Shown here piece by piece: positions 49,839 to 59,579 of a stretch of DNA of 64,000 bases. How positions within the stretch are numbered: the first letter of the stretch is position 1; the number at the start of each line of letters is the position of its first letter. Position numbers and translations under genes: made by a program. The notes under the pieces are model-generated. The model made no database searches. It saw nothing but the letters and a program-made list of their open reading frames with translations, and was not told the origin of the DNA. The stretch is from Bog-756 sp963699085 (lineage in GTDB: Bacteria > Actinomycetota > Acidimicrobiia > Acidimicrobiales > RAAP-2), in the NCBI GenBank assembly GCA_963699085.1, contig CAVOTH010000004.1, forward strand, positions 1,736,001 through 1,800,000, given 5' to 3'.

Positions 49839-51213
49839 ACTTGACACCGCTTCCCCGACCTCGCCCGGTCGGCCCGGGCGCCGCCCCCCAGTTGGAGATC
49901 GTCATCCCGGTCTACAACGAGGCCCAGAAGTTGGCGGCCAGCATCACCGCCCTGCGCTCGTTCCTCGACTCGTCGTTCCCCTTGTCGACGGTGGTGACCA
50001 TCGCCGACAATGCCAGCACCGACGACACCTGGACGATCGCCACCGGCCTGGCCGCCAGTCTTCCCGGCGTCCAGGCCCTACACCTGGACCGCAAAGGACG
50101 GGGACGGGCGCTGCGGGCCGCGTGGTCGGCGAGCCGGTCGCCGGTGGTCAGCTACATGGACGTCGACCTCGCCACCGGGCTCGATGCCCTGCTACCCCTG
50201 GTCGCCCCCCTGCTTGTCGGGGCACAGCGATGTCGCCATCGGGACCCGGCTGGCGCCCGGTGCCCAAGTGGTGCGGGGCGCCCGTCGCGAAGTCATCTCC
50301 CGGTCCTACAACCTCCTCGTCCGTACATGTCTCGGCAACGCCTGCACCGATGCCCAGTGCGGATTCAAGGCCATGCGCTCCGACGCGGTGCCGGCCGTCC
50401 TGCCCCTGGTGGAGGACGACGCCTGGTTCTTCGACACCGAACTCCTGGTGACCGCCCGCCGGCTCGGTCTACGCATCCACGAGGTCCCGGTCGACTGGGT
50501 CGACGACCTCGACTCGCGGGTGGCCGTGGCCCGCACGGCCTGGCTCGACCTGTGCGGTGTGGCCCGTCTGGCCGGCCCCGGCGCCCGCCGTCGCGCCGCC
50601 GACGCCCGGCGCCGCCTGCCCGCTCGACCGGCGTCCGGAGCGCACTCACCGGTCGGCGCCGCTGGTGCGCGCTCGCGTCGGAAGACCGGCCGCGTGCCGA
50701 CGGCGAGGTGTTCGCCGACGAACTCCTCCGGTTCGCCGGGGTGGGGGTGATCAGCACACTGGCCTACATGGCCCTCTTCGCCCTCCTCGAGCCCCGGGTC
50801 GGTGGCTATACGGCCAACGCAGTGGCCATCGTGGCCTGCGGCGTGGGCAACACCGCCGCCCACCGGGGCATGGCGGGGACCGCCCGTCACGGGCTGGACC
50901 GGCTCCACCGGGTGGTCACGGCCGCCGCACTGCTCGGGGTGAGCCTCACCTTCACGACCGCCGCCCTCGCCATCACCCGGGGGCTCGGCATGGACGAACT
51001 CGCCCCCGAACTGATCGCCGTCACCCTGGCCAACATCGCCGCCGCTGCGTTCCGCTTCTCCATCCTGCGGACCTGGGTCTTCCGGCCCCGGTTCGGCACC
51101 CATCTCGACCCGGTGGCCTTGGCCGACGGCTCCGGGGAGTCGGTGCCGCTTCCGGTGCCGGCGCCGATGAGTCGACCAGCGGCCGACACATTCCTCAGGG
51201 GGCCTCCCGATGA
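49835..51213 (+). CDS. GT2 glycosyltransferase fused to a GtrA membrane domain (frame breaks)
   Basis: The first part is a polyprenyl-phosphate glycosyltransferase of the DPM1 type: LEIVIPVYNEAQKLAASITALRSFL, ADNASTDDT, MDVDLATGLDALLPLV. After an extra G in the run at 50219-50222 the next frame continues with HSDVAIGTRLAPGAQVVRG, SYNLLVRTCLGNACTDAQCGFKAM and DDAWFFDTELLVTARRLGLRIHEVPVDWVDD. A second break (50600-50700) returns to a GtrA domain with four membrane segments (LLRFAGVGVISTLAYMALFALL to FSILRTWVF). A third near 51120-51200 restores a stop at 51213 overlapping the next start. Such fusions make and flip lipid-linked sugars. Confidence 0.78.
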
Positions 51214-53546
51214 CCGACGCCACCACTTCCGGCGAACCCTCGACCTCGCGACGTGGACCCCGGTCACGTGGCTTCGACCGGCCCCGGGTCGACCCACGGC
51301 GACCCGGTCGGGGTCGCGGTGGTGGACGCCCCCGGTTGGGCCGTCTACGACGCCGGCGACCCCGCCGACCGTCGACCCGAGCGGGGACGACACCCCGGCC
51401 GCTCCGCTGCCGCCCGCCGGCCTCGTCCGCCGGCTGGTGCGCGGCAAGCCCGGGGATCCGGCGTGGGTCCGCCCGTCCCTGATCGCCCTGTTGGTGGGCA
51501 CCGGCTTCCTCTACATCTGGGGACTCGGCGACTCCGGGTGGGCCAACAGCTTCTACTCGGCCGCCGTCCAGGCCGGTACCAAGAGCTGGAAGGCGTTCTT
51601 CTTCGGCTCGTTCGACTCGTCGAACTTCATCACGGTGGACAAGCCACCGGCGTCGCTGTGGGTCATGGAACTGTCCGCCCGGATCTTCGGGGTGAACTCG
51701 TGGAGCATTCTCGTGCCCCAGGCACTCGAGGGCGTGGCAACCGTCGGGCTGCTCTACCTGTGCGTCCGTCGCTGGTTCGCACCCGCCGCCGCCCTGCTGG
51801 CCGGGGCCGTGCTGGCCCTGACCCCGGTGGCCACCCTGATGTTCCGGTTCAACAACCCCGACGCCCTGTTGGCCCTGCTGCTGGTCGGGGCCGCCTACGC
51901 CACCATCCGGGCCATCGAGGCGGGCCGGACCCGGTGGATGGTGCTGGCCGGAGCGCTGATCGGCTTCGGGTTCATCACCAAGATGCTCCAGGCGTTCATC
52001 CTGATGCCCGTCCTGGCCCTGGTGTACCTGGTGGCCGGGCCGCCCAAGCTCGGGCGGCGGATACTGCAGCTGATCTACACCGGCATCGCCCTGGTGGTGT
52101 CGGCCGGCTGGTGGGTGGCGGCCGTGGAGCTCACTCCTGCGTCGAGCCGGCCCTACGTCGGCGGATCGACCAACAACAACTTGTTCAACCTGATCTTCGG
52201 CTACAACGGCATCGGACGCCTGAGCGGCAACGAGACCGGCAGCGTCGTCGGCGGCGGAGCCGGTGGAGCAGGCGGGCACTCCATGTGGGGACCGACCGGA
52301 TGGGACCGCCTCTTCCTCAAGTCCATGGGTGGCCAGATCTCCTGGCTGATCCCGGGCTCCCTGATCGGGCTGGTCGCCGTCCTGTGGCTGACCCGGCGGG
52401 CGCCCCGCACCGACCGCACCCGGGCCGCCTTCCTGCTCTTCGGCGGATGGCTCCTGCTCACCGGGCTCATCTTCAGCTACGCCCAGGGGATCATCCACCC
52501 GTACTACACGGTGGCCCTGGCCCCGGCCGTGGGCGCGCTGGTCGGCATGGGCGCCTGGACCCTGTGGAGTCGGCGGACCGAACTCTTCCCCCGGTTGGCG
52601 CTGGCCACGGCCGTGGTCGCCACCGTGGTCTGGTCCTTCGTCCTCCTCGGCTGGAGCCCCGACTGGTACCCGGCCCTGCGCTGGGTCGTGCTGTTCGGCG
52701 GGCTGGTCGCCGCCGTCGCCGTCGTGGTCCTCCCCCGGTCCCGCGGCGTGCTGGCCGCCGGCATCGCCGGCCTGGGCATCACCGCCGTGCTGGCCGGTCC
52801 GGCGGCGTACTCGCTCGACACGGCGTCCACCCCCAATCGGGCGCCATCCCGTCGGCCGGACCGGCGGTGACTTCGGGGTTCGGCGGGCCCGGCGGCTGCG
52901 GCCAGGGTGGATTCGGACGCGGTGGGTTCGCAGGGCGCGGCTTCGGGCACGGCGGATTCAGATTCCCCGGAGGGTTCGGCAGGGCTGCCGCCGGCCCCGG
53001 CGGGTCCCAGGCGACCCGGCGGCGGGTGGATTCCCCGAGGTCACCGGTGGCTTCCCGGCAGGCGCCGGTGGATTCCCCGGGGGGCCGCTGGCTTCCCGGG
53101 TCGGGCCGGCGGGTTTGCCCGGAGGCGCCGGAGGGCTTCGGCGGCGGTGGTGCCGGTGGCCTCCTCAACGCCTCCACACCGGGCAAGCAGCTCGTCGCCC
53201 TGCTCGAGGCCGACGCCGGCCGTTACTCCTGGGTGGCCGCCACCACCGGTGCGAACTCGGCGGCCGGCTACCAGCTGGCCACCGACGACCCGGTCATGGC
53301 CATCGGCGGCTTCAACGGAACCGACCCGGCGCCGTCACTGGCCCAGTTCCAGAAGTACGTGGCCGAAGGCCGGATCCACTACTACATCAGGGCGGATGGC
53401 GGGTTCGGCGGGGCGGGTTCGGAGGCGGTGGGTCGACCTCCTCGGACGCCTCGGCCATCGCCTCCTGGGTCACCTCCCACTTCACCGCCCACACCGTCGA
53501 CGGCGTGACCGTCTACAACCTCACCGAACCGGACGGGTCATCGTGA
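51210..53546 (+). CDS. GT39/ArnT-like membrane glycosyltransferase with Gly-rich linker (frame breaks)
   Basis: The core has about 11 membrane segments and family markers: WANSFYSAAVQAGTKSWKAFFFGS, then SSNFITVDKPPASLWVMELSARIFG with the DKPP loop, RFNNPDALLALLLVGAAYATIRA, and GIIHPYYTVALAPAVGALVG. A Gly/Phe-rich linker follows from 52870, broken in frame several times, then an extracytoplasmic domain with LLNASTPGKQLVALLEADAGRYSWVAATTGANSAAGYQLATDDP and the final DASAIASWVTSHFTAHTVDGVTVYNLT. The family moves sugars from polyprenyl phosphate to envelope acceptors. Frame breaks lie around 51250-51430, 52840-52870, in the Gly-rich stretch and near 53400. They look like indel errors. Confidence 0.78.
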
Positions 53547-54150
53547 ACAGCGGCGGCCCGCCGCCACGAGGGGTGAGCCGCTCGGTCTCCTCGAAGCCGA
53601 ACCGCCGGTAGTAGGCGAGGTTCGCCTCCTTCTGGGTCTCGAGGTAGCACGGCAGACCGTCCTCGTCGATGGACGCCAGCGAAGGCTCGAGCAGCGTGCT
53701 TCCGATCCCCCGCCGCCACGCCATCGGGTCCACGGCCAGCAGGCTCAGGTACCAGTGCTCGTCCTTCGGTCGGGCCTTCTCCATGGCCAGGGTGTAGCGG
53801 AGCCCCTTGACCAGTGAACTCGGTCGGGGGATGAGCGCCCGCACCGAACCGCCCATCTCGCGGACCTGGCGGCCGACGGGGAGCGGGTAGGTCCCCGGCC
53901 GCTGCCAGACGCAGATGCCGACCAGGATCCCGGCCGGGTTGCGTGCCCCGGTGGCCACGGCGGAGTCGCCCAACGCCACCATGTGGCTCCGCATGTACAG
54001 GGTCAGACCCCGGGCCCGCTGGATCGACTTGTCGGAGAGGTGGACGAAGAAGGGGTCGTCGTAGAAGCTGCGGGAGCCGAGCACCGCGACCTCGTCGAGG
54101 GTGCGCCGGTCGAGCGTGAAGGACGAGTAGGTGAACGGGGTCGGGCCCAT
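53521..54150 (-). CDS. GNAT-family N-acetyltransferase
   Basis: The 209-residue protein has the acetyl-CoA site WYLSLLAVDPMAWRRGIGSTLLEPSLASIDEDG near residues 137-168, followed by CYLETQKEANLAYYRRFGFEETERL, the classical GNAT ending. The N-terminal half (RSFYDDPFFVHLSD, AGILVGICVWQRPG) resembles GNATs that act on small molecules. The ATG at 54150 is preferred over longer frames that run into unrelated sequence. Its 3' end overlaps the convergent GT39 gene by 26 bases. Confidence 0.85.
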   Translation of the reverse strand: MGPTPFTYSSFTLDRRTLDEVAVLGSRSFYDDPFFVHLSDKSIQRARGLTLYMRSHMVALGDSAVATGARNPAGILVGICVWQRPGTYPLPVGRQVREMGGSVRALIPRPSSLVKGLRYTLAMEKARPKDEHWYLSLLAVDPMAWRRGIGSTLLEPSLASIDEDGLPCYLETQKEANLAYYRRFGFEETERLTPRGGGPPLFTMTRPVR

Positions 54151-54289
54151 GGCGCGCACAGTAGCCGCCGGCACCGACCGGTCCCAAGCGGTCGGACCCC
54201 GCACGGCCCGACCTGCGGTCCGGGGCCTCGATCCGGCCGACCTGGGCCATGATGGCGGGAGCCAGCCATTGCTCGACAAAGGAGACCCC

Positions 54290-55558
54290 GTGGCGATCAA
54301 CGTGACGCCGATTCCAGGCCTCGACCCGGCAGTCAACGACATCCGACGGCGCACCGCCGACTTCATCAACGCCGAGATCCTCCCGAACGAGGAGATCCTC
54401 TGGCGATCCCGGCGGGCCGGCGAGCTCGACGGGGATGAGCGCGAGCGGGCTCGCCGCCAGAGCATCGAGATGCGCGAGGAGATCAAGGCCAAGGTCAACG
54501 GTGCCGGCCTGTGGGCGCCACACCTGCCGAAGGAGTACGGCGGCATGGGCCTCGACTTCCTGGAGCTGGCCTACATGTACGAGATCCTCTCCTACGCGGT
54601 GGGCGCCTCGTCCCTGTTCGGGATCGCCGCCCCGAACTCCGGAAACGCCAGCGTCCTCGTCAAGTACGGGACCGAGGAGCAGAAGCGCAAGTGGCTCCTG
54701 CCGCTCATCGAGGGCGAGATGCAGTCGGGCTTCTCCATGACCGAGCGCGACCACGCCGGCTCGGACCCGCGGTCGATCGAGACCGAGGCGGTCCGCGACG
54801 GCGACGACTGGGTCATCAACGGCCACAAGTGGTTCACGTCGAACGGGATCGACGCCGACTTCTTCATCGTCATGTGCCGGGCCAACGACCCGTCGGGCGA
54901 GCTCGGCGCACCCGGCAAGATGACCCAGATCATCGTGCCGACCGCCACCAAGGGCGTGAACATCGTCCGGGGGATCGGCATCTTCGGCCACTCGACCTCC
55001 GACCACTGCGAGATCAGGTACGAGGACGTCCGGGTCCCGATCGAGAACACGCTCGGGCTGGTCGGCCAGGGCCACCAGGCCGCCCAGGACCGGCTGGGGG
55101 CGGGCCGGGTGTACCACTGCATGAACTCGGTCGGCCAGATGTGGCGGGCGTTCGACCTCATGGTCGAGCGCACGCTCACCCGCGAGGTCCACGGCGGGCT
55201 GTTGAAGGACAAGCAGTTCATCCAGGGCTTCATCGCCGAGTCGTACATGGACGTGCAGTCCGCCCGCCTCATGACCATCAACGCCGCCGAAAAGGTGGCC
55301 AACGGCGATCCCGACGTGCGCACCGCCATCTCGGCCATCAAGGTGTTCGTCCCCGCCGCCTACCACCGGGTGGTCGACCGTGCCATCCAGGTCTGGGGCG
55401 GTGCCGGGGTGAGCAACGACCTCCCGTTGGCCGGGATGTACCTGACGGCGCGGGTGCTCCGACTGGCCGACGGTCCCGACGAGGTCCACAAGATCCTGAT
55501 CGCCAAGAACATCATCCACCACTACGAAAAAGGCGAGGGCTGGAACTTCGGCAACTGA
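54290..55558 (+). CDS. acyl-CoA dehydrogenase, ACAD10/11-like
   Basis: The 422-residue protein follows the acyl-CoA dehydrogenase layout: an N-terminal helical domain (WAPHLPKEYGGMGLDFLELAYMYE), FSMTERDHAGSDPRSIETEAVRDGDDWVINGHKWFTSN (FAD and substrate strand domain), and a C-terminal helical domain with QVWGGAGVSNDLPLAGMYLTARVLRLADGPDEVHKILIAK. The LADGPDEVH ending is typical of the ACAD10/11 branch. It oxidises an acyl-CoA and passes electrons to ETF. An ETF pair is encoded in the mycofactocin locus 20 kb away, though a housekeeping ETF may lie elsewhere. The GTG start follows AAAGGAG. Confidence 0.9.
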   Translation: MAINVTPIPGLDPAVNDIRRRTADFINAEILPNEEILWRSRRAGELDGDERERARRQSIEMREEIKAKVNGAGLWAPHLPKEYGGMGLDFLELAYMYEILSYAVGASSLFGIAAPNSGNASVLVKYGTEEQKRKWLLPLIEGEMQSGFSMTERDHAGSDPRSIETEAVRDGDDWVINGHKWFTSNGIDADFFIVMCRANDPSGELGAPGKMTQIIVPTATKGVNIVRGIGIFGHSTSDHCEIRYEDVRVPIENTLGLVGQGHQAAQDRLGAGRVYHCMNSVGQMWRAFDLMVERTLTREVHGGLLKDKQFIQGFIAESYMDVQSARLMTINAAEKVANGDPDVRTAISAIKVFVPAAYHRVVDRAIQVWGGAGVSNDLPLAGMYLTARVLRLADGPDEVHKILIAKNIIHHYEKGEGWNFGN

Positions 55559-55730
55559 CCCGGACGACCACATCAGGCGGGCCGATCCGGACGATCACAC
55601 GGTTGGACAGAGCGGGAACATTGCATCGACCGGGCAGACCCGGATCTTCCGTGGCACCATAGGCGGGTGGGAGTTGATCGTCCCGGGCACCGGTGAGCCG
55701 GCATCCGGGACACGAGCGAAGGAGGCAGAC

Positions 55731-56503
55731 ATGCCCCGTATCGATTCCTATTCCCCTGGCACCCCGTCCTGGGTCGATCTGGCCAGTCCCGACGTCGAGG
55801 CATCGGTCGCCTTCTACGGCGGTCTCTTCGGTTGGGAGGCGCCCGAGCTCGCTCCCGAGGCGGGCGGCTATCGCACGTTCGAACTGGGCGGCGTCGCCGT
55901 AGCCGGGTGCGGGCCCATCATGATGGAGGGTCAGCCACCGGCATGGCTCACCTACGTGTCCGTCGACGACGCCGACGGCGCCGTCGCCCGGATCACCGAG
56001 GCCGGCGGCACGGTCTACGTCCAGCCGATGGACGTGCTCGATGTCGGTCGGATGGCGGTCTTCGCCGACCCGACCGGCGGCGCGTGCGCCGTGTGGCAGG
56101 CCAAGGCCCACATCGGGGCAGGGCTGGTCAACGAGCCCGGCGCCCTCGTATGGAACGAGCTCGCCACCCGTGACACCGAAAGCTGCCACCGCCTTCTACT
56201 CCCAGGTGTTCGGCTGGGAGGCCAACTCGATCGACATGGGTGGCACCGCCTACACCGAGTGGAAGCTCGACGGCGCACCCATCGGCGGGATGATGGAGAT
56301 GCCGTCCGAGATTCCCGCCGAAGTACCGTCCAACTGGCTCGCCTACTTCGGTACGCGACGACTGTGACGCCACCGTCGAACAGGCGGTGGCCGGTGGGGC
56401 GACGGTCACGGTGCCGCCGACCGACATCCCCCCGGGGCGGTTCTCCGTCCTGGTCGACCCGGCCGGTGCGACGTTCGCCGTGATCAAGATGGCGACGCCC
56501 TGA
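55731..56503 (+). CDS. two-domain VOC-family protein (two frame breaks)
   Basis: The first VOC domain reads normally: GTPSWVDLASPDVEASVAFYGGLFGWE, AWLTYVSVDDADGAVARITEAGGTV, MAVFADPTGGACAVWQAK. After a break near 56180 the second domain continues in another frame (AATAFYSQVFGWEANSIDMG, then EVPSNWLAYF). After another near 56350 it ends in a third frame (DDCDATVEQAVAGGATVTVPP, then VLVDPAGATFAVIKMATP). The restored protein is a typical tandem VOC protein of about 255 residues, like CFP32-type proteins. The ATG follows an AAGGAGG site. The function is unknown; the breaks are probably indel errors. Confidence 0.78.
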
Positions 56504-56579
56504 TCGCCTCGTCGGAGCGCTCTGGGGCCGACACGACCGCCCCGGATCTCGCACGGGGTCGTCCACTACGCTTGCCGTC

Positions 56580-57914
56580 GTGAACACGCCCGCCATCGAC
56601 CAGTCCCGTCGCCTCGTCACCGATCTCCCCGGGCCCCGGTCGATGGAGCTCGAGGCCCGACGGAGGCAGGCGGTGGCCCCCGGGGTCAGCTCGGTCTTCC
56701 CGGTGTACATCGAGCGCGCCGACGGGGCGATCCTCGTCGATGTCGACGGGAACTCGCTCATCGACCTCGGCTCGGGGATCGCCGTCGTCAGCGTCGGACA
56801 CGCCGCCCCGGCCGTCGTCGACGCCGTCCGGGACCAGGTGGGCATGTTCACCCACACCTGCTTCATGGTCAGCCCCTACGAGCAGTACGTAGACGTGTGT
56901 GAGGTCCTCAATGACCGCACGCCGGGAGATCACGAGAAGCGGAGCGCGCTGTTCAACTCGGGAGCCGAGGCCGTGGAGAACGCGGTCAAGATCGCCCGCC
57001 ATGTCACCGGACGCCAGGGTGTCGTCGTCTTCGACCACGCCTACCACGGGCGCACCAACCTGACCATGGCATTGACGGCCAAGAACATGCCCTACCGGAA
57101 CCGGTTCGGGCCCTTCGCCCCCGAGGTCTACCGGGTCCCGATGTCATATCCCTACCGCGATCCCGAGGGCATGACCGGTGGGGAGGCGGCGGCCCGGGCC
57201 ATCGAGCAGATCGAGCGGCAGGTCGGTGTGGACAACGCCGCCTGTGTCCTCATCGAGCCCATCCAGGGCGAGGGCGGGTTCATCGTCCCGGCCCCCGGAT
57301 TCCTGCCCGCGGTAGCCGAGTGGTGCCGGGCCAATGGCGTCCTGTTCATCGCCGACGAGATCCAGACCGGCTTCTGCCGCACCGGTGACTGGTTCGCCTG
57401 CGACGACGAGGCCGTGGTGCCCGACCTGGTCACCACGGCCAAAGCCATGGCCGGGGGCATGCCCCTCGCCGCCGTCACCGGCCGGGCCGAGATCATGGAC
57501 GAAGTCCACGTCGGCGGACTCGGCGGTACCTACGGCGGAAACCCGGTGGCCTGTGTCGCCGCGCTCGCCTCGATCCGGACCATGGAGGAGCAGGATCTCG
57601 CTGCGGCCGCCACCAAGATCGGGGCCGTGATCGGCGAGCGGCTGCGGGCCCTGCAGGCCGACCACCCTGGGATCGGCGATGTCCGCGGTCGCGGGGCCAT
57701 GATGGCCATGGAGCTGGTGCGGCCGGGCACCGACATACCTGATCCCGATGCCGCCAAGCGCATCGTGGCCGCCTGCCATCGGGCCGGCGTCATCACACTC
57801 TCCTGCGGGAGCTACGGCAACGTGGTACGCCTGCTGCCGCCGTTGGTCATCGAGCCCGACCTCCTCGACGACGGCCTGAGTGTGCTGGTCGCCGCCGTCA
57901 CCGCCGACAGCTAG
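56580..57914 (+). CDS. class III aminotransferase, GABA-transaminase-like
   Basis: The 444-residue PLP enzyme has ILVDVDGNSLIDLGSGIAVVSVGHAAP, FNSGAEAVENAVKIARHVTGRQGVVVFDHAYHGRTN, IEPIQGEGGFIVPAPGFL, FIADEIQTGFCRTGDWFA with the cofactor Asp near residue 258, and TTAKAMAGGMPLAAVTGRAEIMD with the Schiff-base Lys near 287. YGGNPVACVAALA and VRLLPPLVI close the family pattern. The best match is 4-aminobutyrate transaminase, making succinate semialdehyde, but other omega-amines are possible. An aldehyde dehydrogenase gene 4 kb downstream could oxidise such a product. It starts at GTG. Confidence 0.88.
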   Translation: MNTPAIDQSRRLVTDLPGPRSMELEARRRQAVAPGVSSVFPVYIERADGAILVDVDGNSLIDLGSGIAVVSVGHAAPAVVDAVRDQVGMFTHTCFMVSPYEQYVDVCEVLNDRTPGDHEKRSALFNSGAEAVENAVKIARHVTGRQGVVVFDHAYHGRTNLTMALTAKNMPYRNRFGPFAPEVYRVPMSYPYRDPEGMTGGEAAARAIEQIERQVGVDNAACVLIEPIQGEGGFIVPAPGFLPAVAEWCRANGVLFIADEIQTGFCRTGDWFACDDEAVVPDLVTTAKAMAGGMPLAAVTGRAEIMDEVHVGGLGGTYGGNPVACVAALASIRTMEEQDLAAAATKIGAVIGERLRALQADHPGIGDVRGRGAMMAMELVRPGTDIPDPDAAKRIVAACHRAGVITLSCGSYGNVVRLLPPLVIEPDLLDDGLSVLVAAVTADS

Positions 57915-58523
57915 CGAGGCAGCTCCGGCGGACCGGTGGCCCGCAGTGACTCCAGTCCGGCGTCCAGCAGGGTCAGCTCGTCGCCGGCGTCCTCGGTCAA
58001 TTCGCGGACCCGGTGGCTGTTGGCCTCGCCGGCGGAGGCAACGGCTGCCTGCTGCACGTCGTCGGCGGCCCGCATCACTTCGACCACCTGGTCGCGCAGG
58101 CCGGGTGGCACCGTGGCCGACGGGTCGACCCGCAGCACGGTGTCGATGTCGGTGGCCGCGGCCTGGAGCCGGCGGCACAGCGATGGAAGCTCGGCGGTCG
58201 GAGCGCCCACCGAGTCGGCCGCCCGGACGGCGGACAGCGGCACGATCGACCGAGCGCCAGAGTTCCTTGCGGACCCGGGTGCCCGACCAGCCGGCGAGTT
58301 CGGAGGCGGTCGCCGGCGTGGCGGAGCGGTTCCACCGGTTCGACGCCGCCGCCTCCCATACTGCGGTGGCACCGATGACCGCGCCGTGGGATCGCAGGGC
58401 CACGCACGCCGCCGACGGACGAAGCGCCACAAGCAGGAACCCGCCGGTCAGGACAGCCAGGAACCCCAGCCCACAGAGCACCAGCACTCCGAGTGCCAGG
58501 GACTCGAGGATCGAAGCGTCCAT
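57911..58523 (-). CDS. membrane-anchored protein of unknown function (frame break)
   Basis: The N-terminus is a single hydrophobic anchor (SLALGVLVLCGLGFLAVLTGGFLLVAL). A helical region follows (ATPATASELAGWSGTRVRKELW). Near 58250-58262 the frame breaks and the same style of sequence continues with LSAVRAADSVGAPTAELPSLCRRLQAAATDIDTVLRV, then VEVMRAADDVQQAAVASAGEANSHRVRELTEDAGDELTLLDAGLESL, to a stop at 57911. The C-terminal half looks like an all-helical or coiled-coil domain facing one side of the membrane. I do not recognise a family. The stop overlaps the convergent aminotransferase stop by four bases. Confidence 0.6.
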
Positions 58524-58592
58524 ACCCCCATCCTACGGCCGGTCCGGTCGGACCGGACATCCCCCCACCCCCGGCCGCACGTCCGGTCGCCG

Positions 58593-58632
58593 TGTCAGTC
58601 ACTCGCCTGTCAGTCACTCGCCTGTCAGTCAC
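58593..58632. repeat. 15-bp tandem repeat over the phosphatase stop codon
   Basis: The unit TGTCAGTCACTCGCC is present in two perfect copies and one 10-base partial copy (58593-58607, 58608-58622, 58623-58632). It spans the end of the minus-strand phosphatase gene. Each unit carries one in-frame TGA for that gene, giving three successive stops. Confidence 0.85.
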
Positions 58633-59398
58633 GGGGCTCGAGGAGCAGGTCGACCATCCGGTCGAGGGCCTCCTCGGGCACCCCGGCCGCCACGGCCCAG
58701 GCCCGGGCGCCCCCGTGGAATTCGGACAGTCCGTCGAGGAACCCCTCCATGGTCGATGCCTCGACACTGAAGCGGGTCGGCGGCAACGAGGCCATCCGCT
58801 CGGCGAATCCGGGATCGGCACGCCATCGGTCCAGGATGAGCCCGAGGCGTTCGGCGGTGATCAGATAGTCGGACACGATCACCTCGCGGTCGACCCCCAC
58901 GATCTGCAGGATCAGCGCGGCGAGGATCCCGGTGCGGTCCTTACCGGCGGCGCAGTGGAAGACCAGCGGATAGTTCTGTTCCCGTGTCAGTAACCCGAGG
59001 GCTTCGACCAGCGAATTGCGGCCGATGTCGAGATACCAGAGGTAACGCTCGGCCAGGTCGTCGCCGGGTGGGGCCGGGGCGGCCACGGACTCCGGTACGG
59101 CCCCGACCGTCTCCTGAACCCCTTCCTGGATAACGGCGAGATGGTGGAATGCGATCGGCTCCGGTTCGAGAAGACCCCGGCCCGATTTCTGCAGCTCGCG
59201 CTCGGTGCGCAGGTCGACGACCGTGCGCAGGCCCAGATCGCGTAGCTGCACCAGATCGTCGGCGGTCAGCTCGTGCAGGGCATCGGAACGGAAGAGCTGA
59301 CCCCACCTGGTCTTTCTGCCCTCAAGGCCCGGGTAGCCGCCGAGGTCGCGGAAGTTGAAGGATCCGGCGAGCGGGACCAGGCGTGATGGAGAAGTCAT
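58625..59398 (-). CDS. tyrosine/serine phosphatase of the PTP (Y_phosphatase3) family
   Basis: The 257-residue protein begins with SFNFRDLGGYPG and RWGQLFRSDALHELTADDL, typical of the MptpB-like family. It has the P-loop PLVFHCAAGKDRTGILAAL near residues 143-160, whose CX5R supplies the nucleophile Cys and phosphate-binding Arg. The C-terminal helical part ends in a run of stops in a tandem repeat. MptpB relatives remove phosphate from phosphotyrosine, Ser/Thr or phosphoinositides. There is no signal peptide. The ATG at 59398 is preferred to upstream starts, which add unstructured sequence. Confidence 0.88.
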   Translation of the reverse strand: MTSPSRLVPLAGSFNFRDLGGYPGLEGRKTRWGQLFRSDALHELTADDLVQLRDLGLRTVVDLRTERELQKSGRGLLEPEPIAFHHLAVIQEGVQETVGAVPESVAAPAPPGDDLAERYLWYLDIGRNSLVEALGLLTREQNYPLVFHCAAGKDRTGILAALILQIVGVDREVIVSDYLITAERLGLILDRWRADPGFAERMASLPPTRFSVEASTMEGFLDGLSEFHGGARAWAVAAGVPEEALDRMVDLLLEPRD

Positions 59399-59579
59399 GG
59401 GTACATATTGGCCGGTCGGAGGATTTCGCGGCTCCGGTGCACGATGATGCCCTCCGATGAGGGAGAATGGTGTGTGTCCGATGGACGGGCCGCCGCCGAC
59501 ATCCTGCGCGGCCCACCACCTCCCCCGGGTGGCCGACGGGCGCCAGCATCCTCCCCCGTCGAATAGGAGCCCGTCCCCA

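Noticed and set aside
49835..52870. A single 1011-residue open frame covering GT2, GtrA and GT39 domains
   Set aside because: The frame leaves conserved GT2 sequence at 50222 and reads nonsense until about 50690. A stop at 51213 and an ATG at 51210 in restored frames show two genes.
51253..53508. 751-residue plus-strand frame
   Set aside because: Mostly Arg/Pro/Gly shadow of the GT39 gene; only short pieces at its ends are the true frame after indels.
58593..58632. CRISPR repeat
   Set aside because: The repeats are directly adjacent with no spacers.
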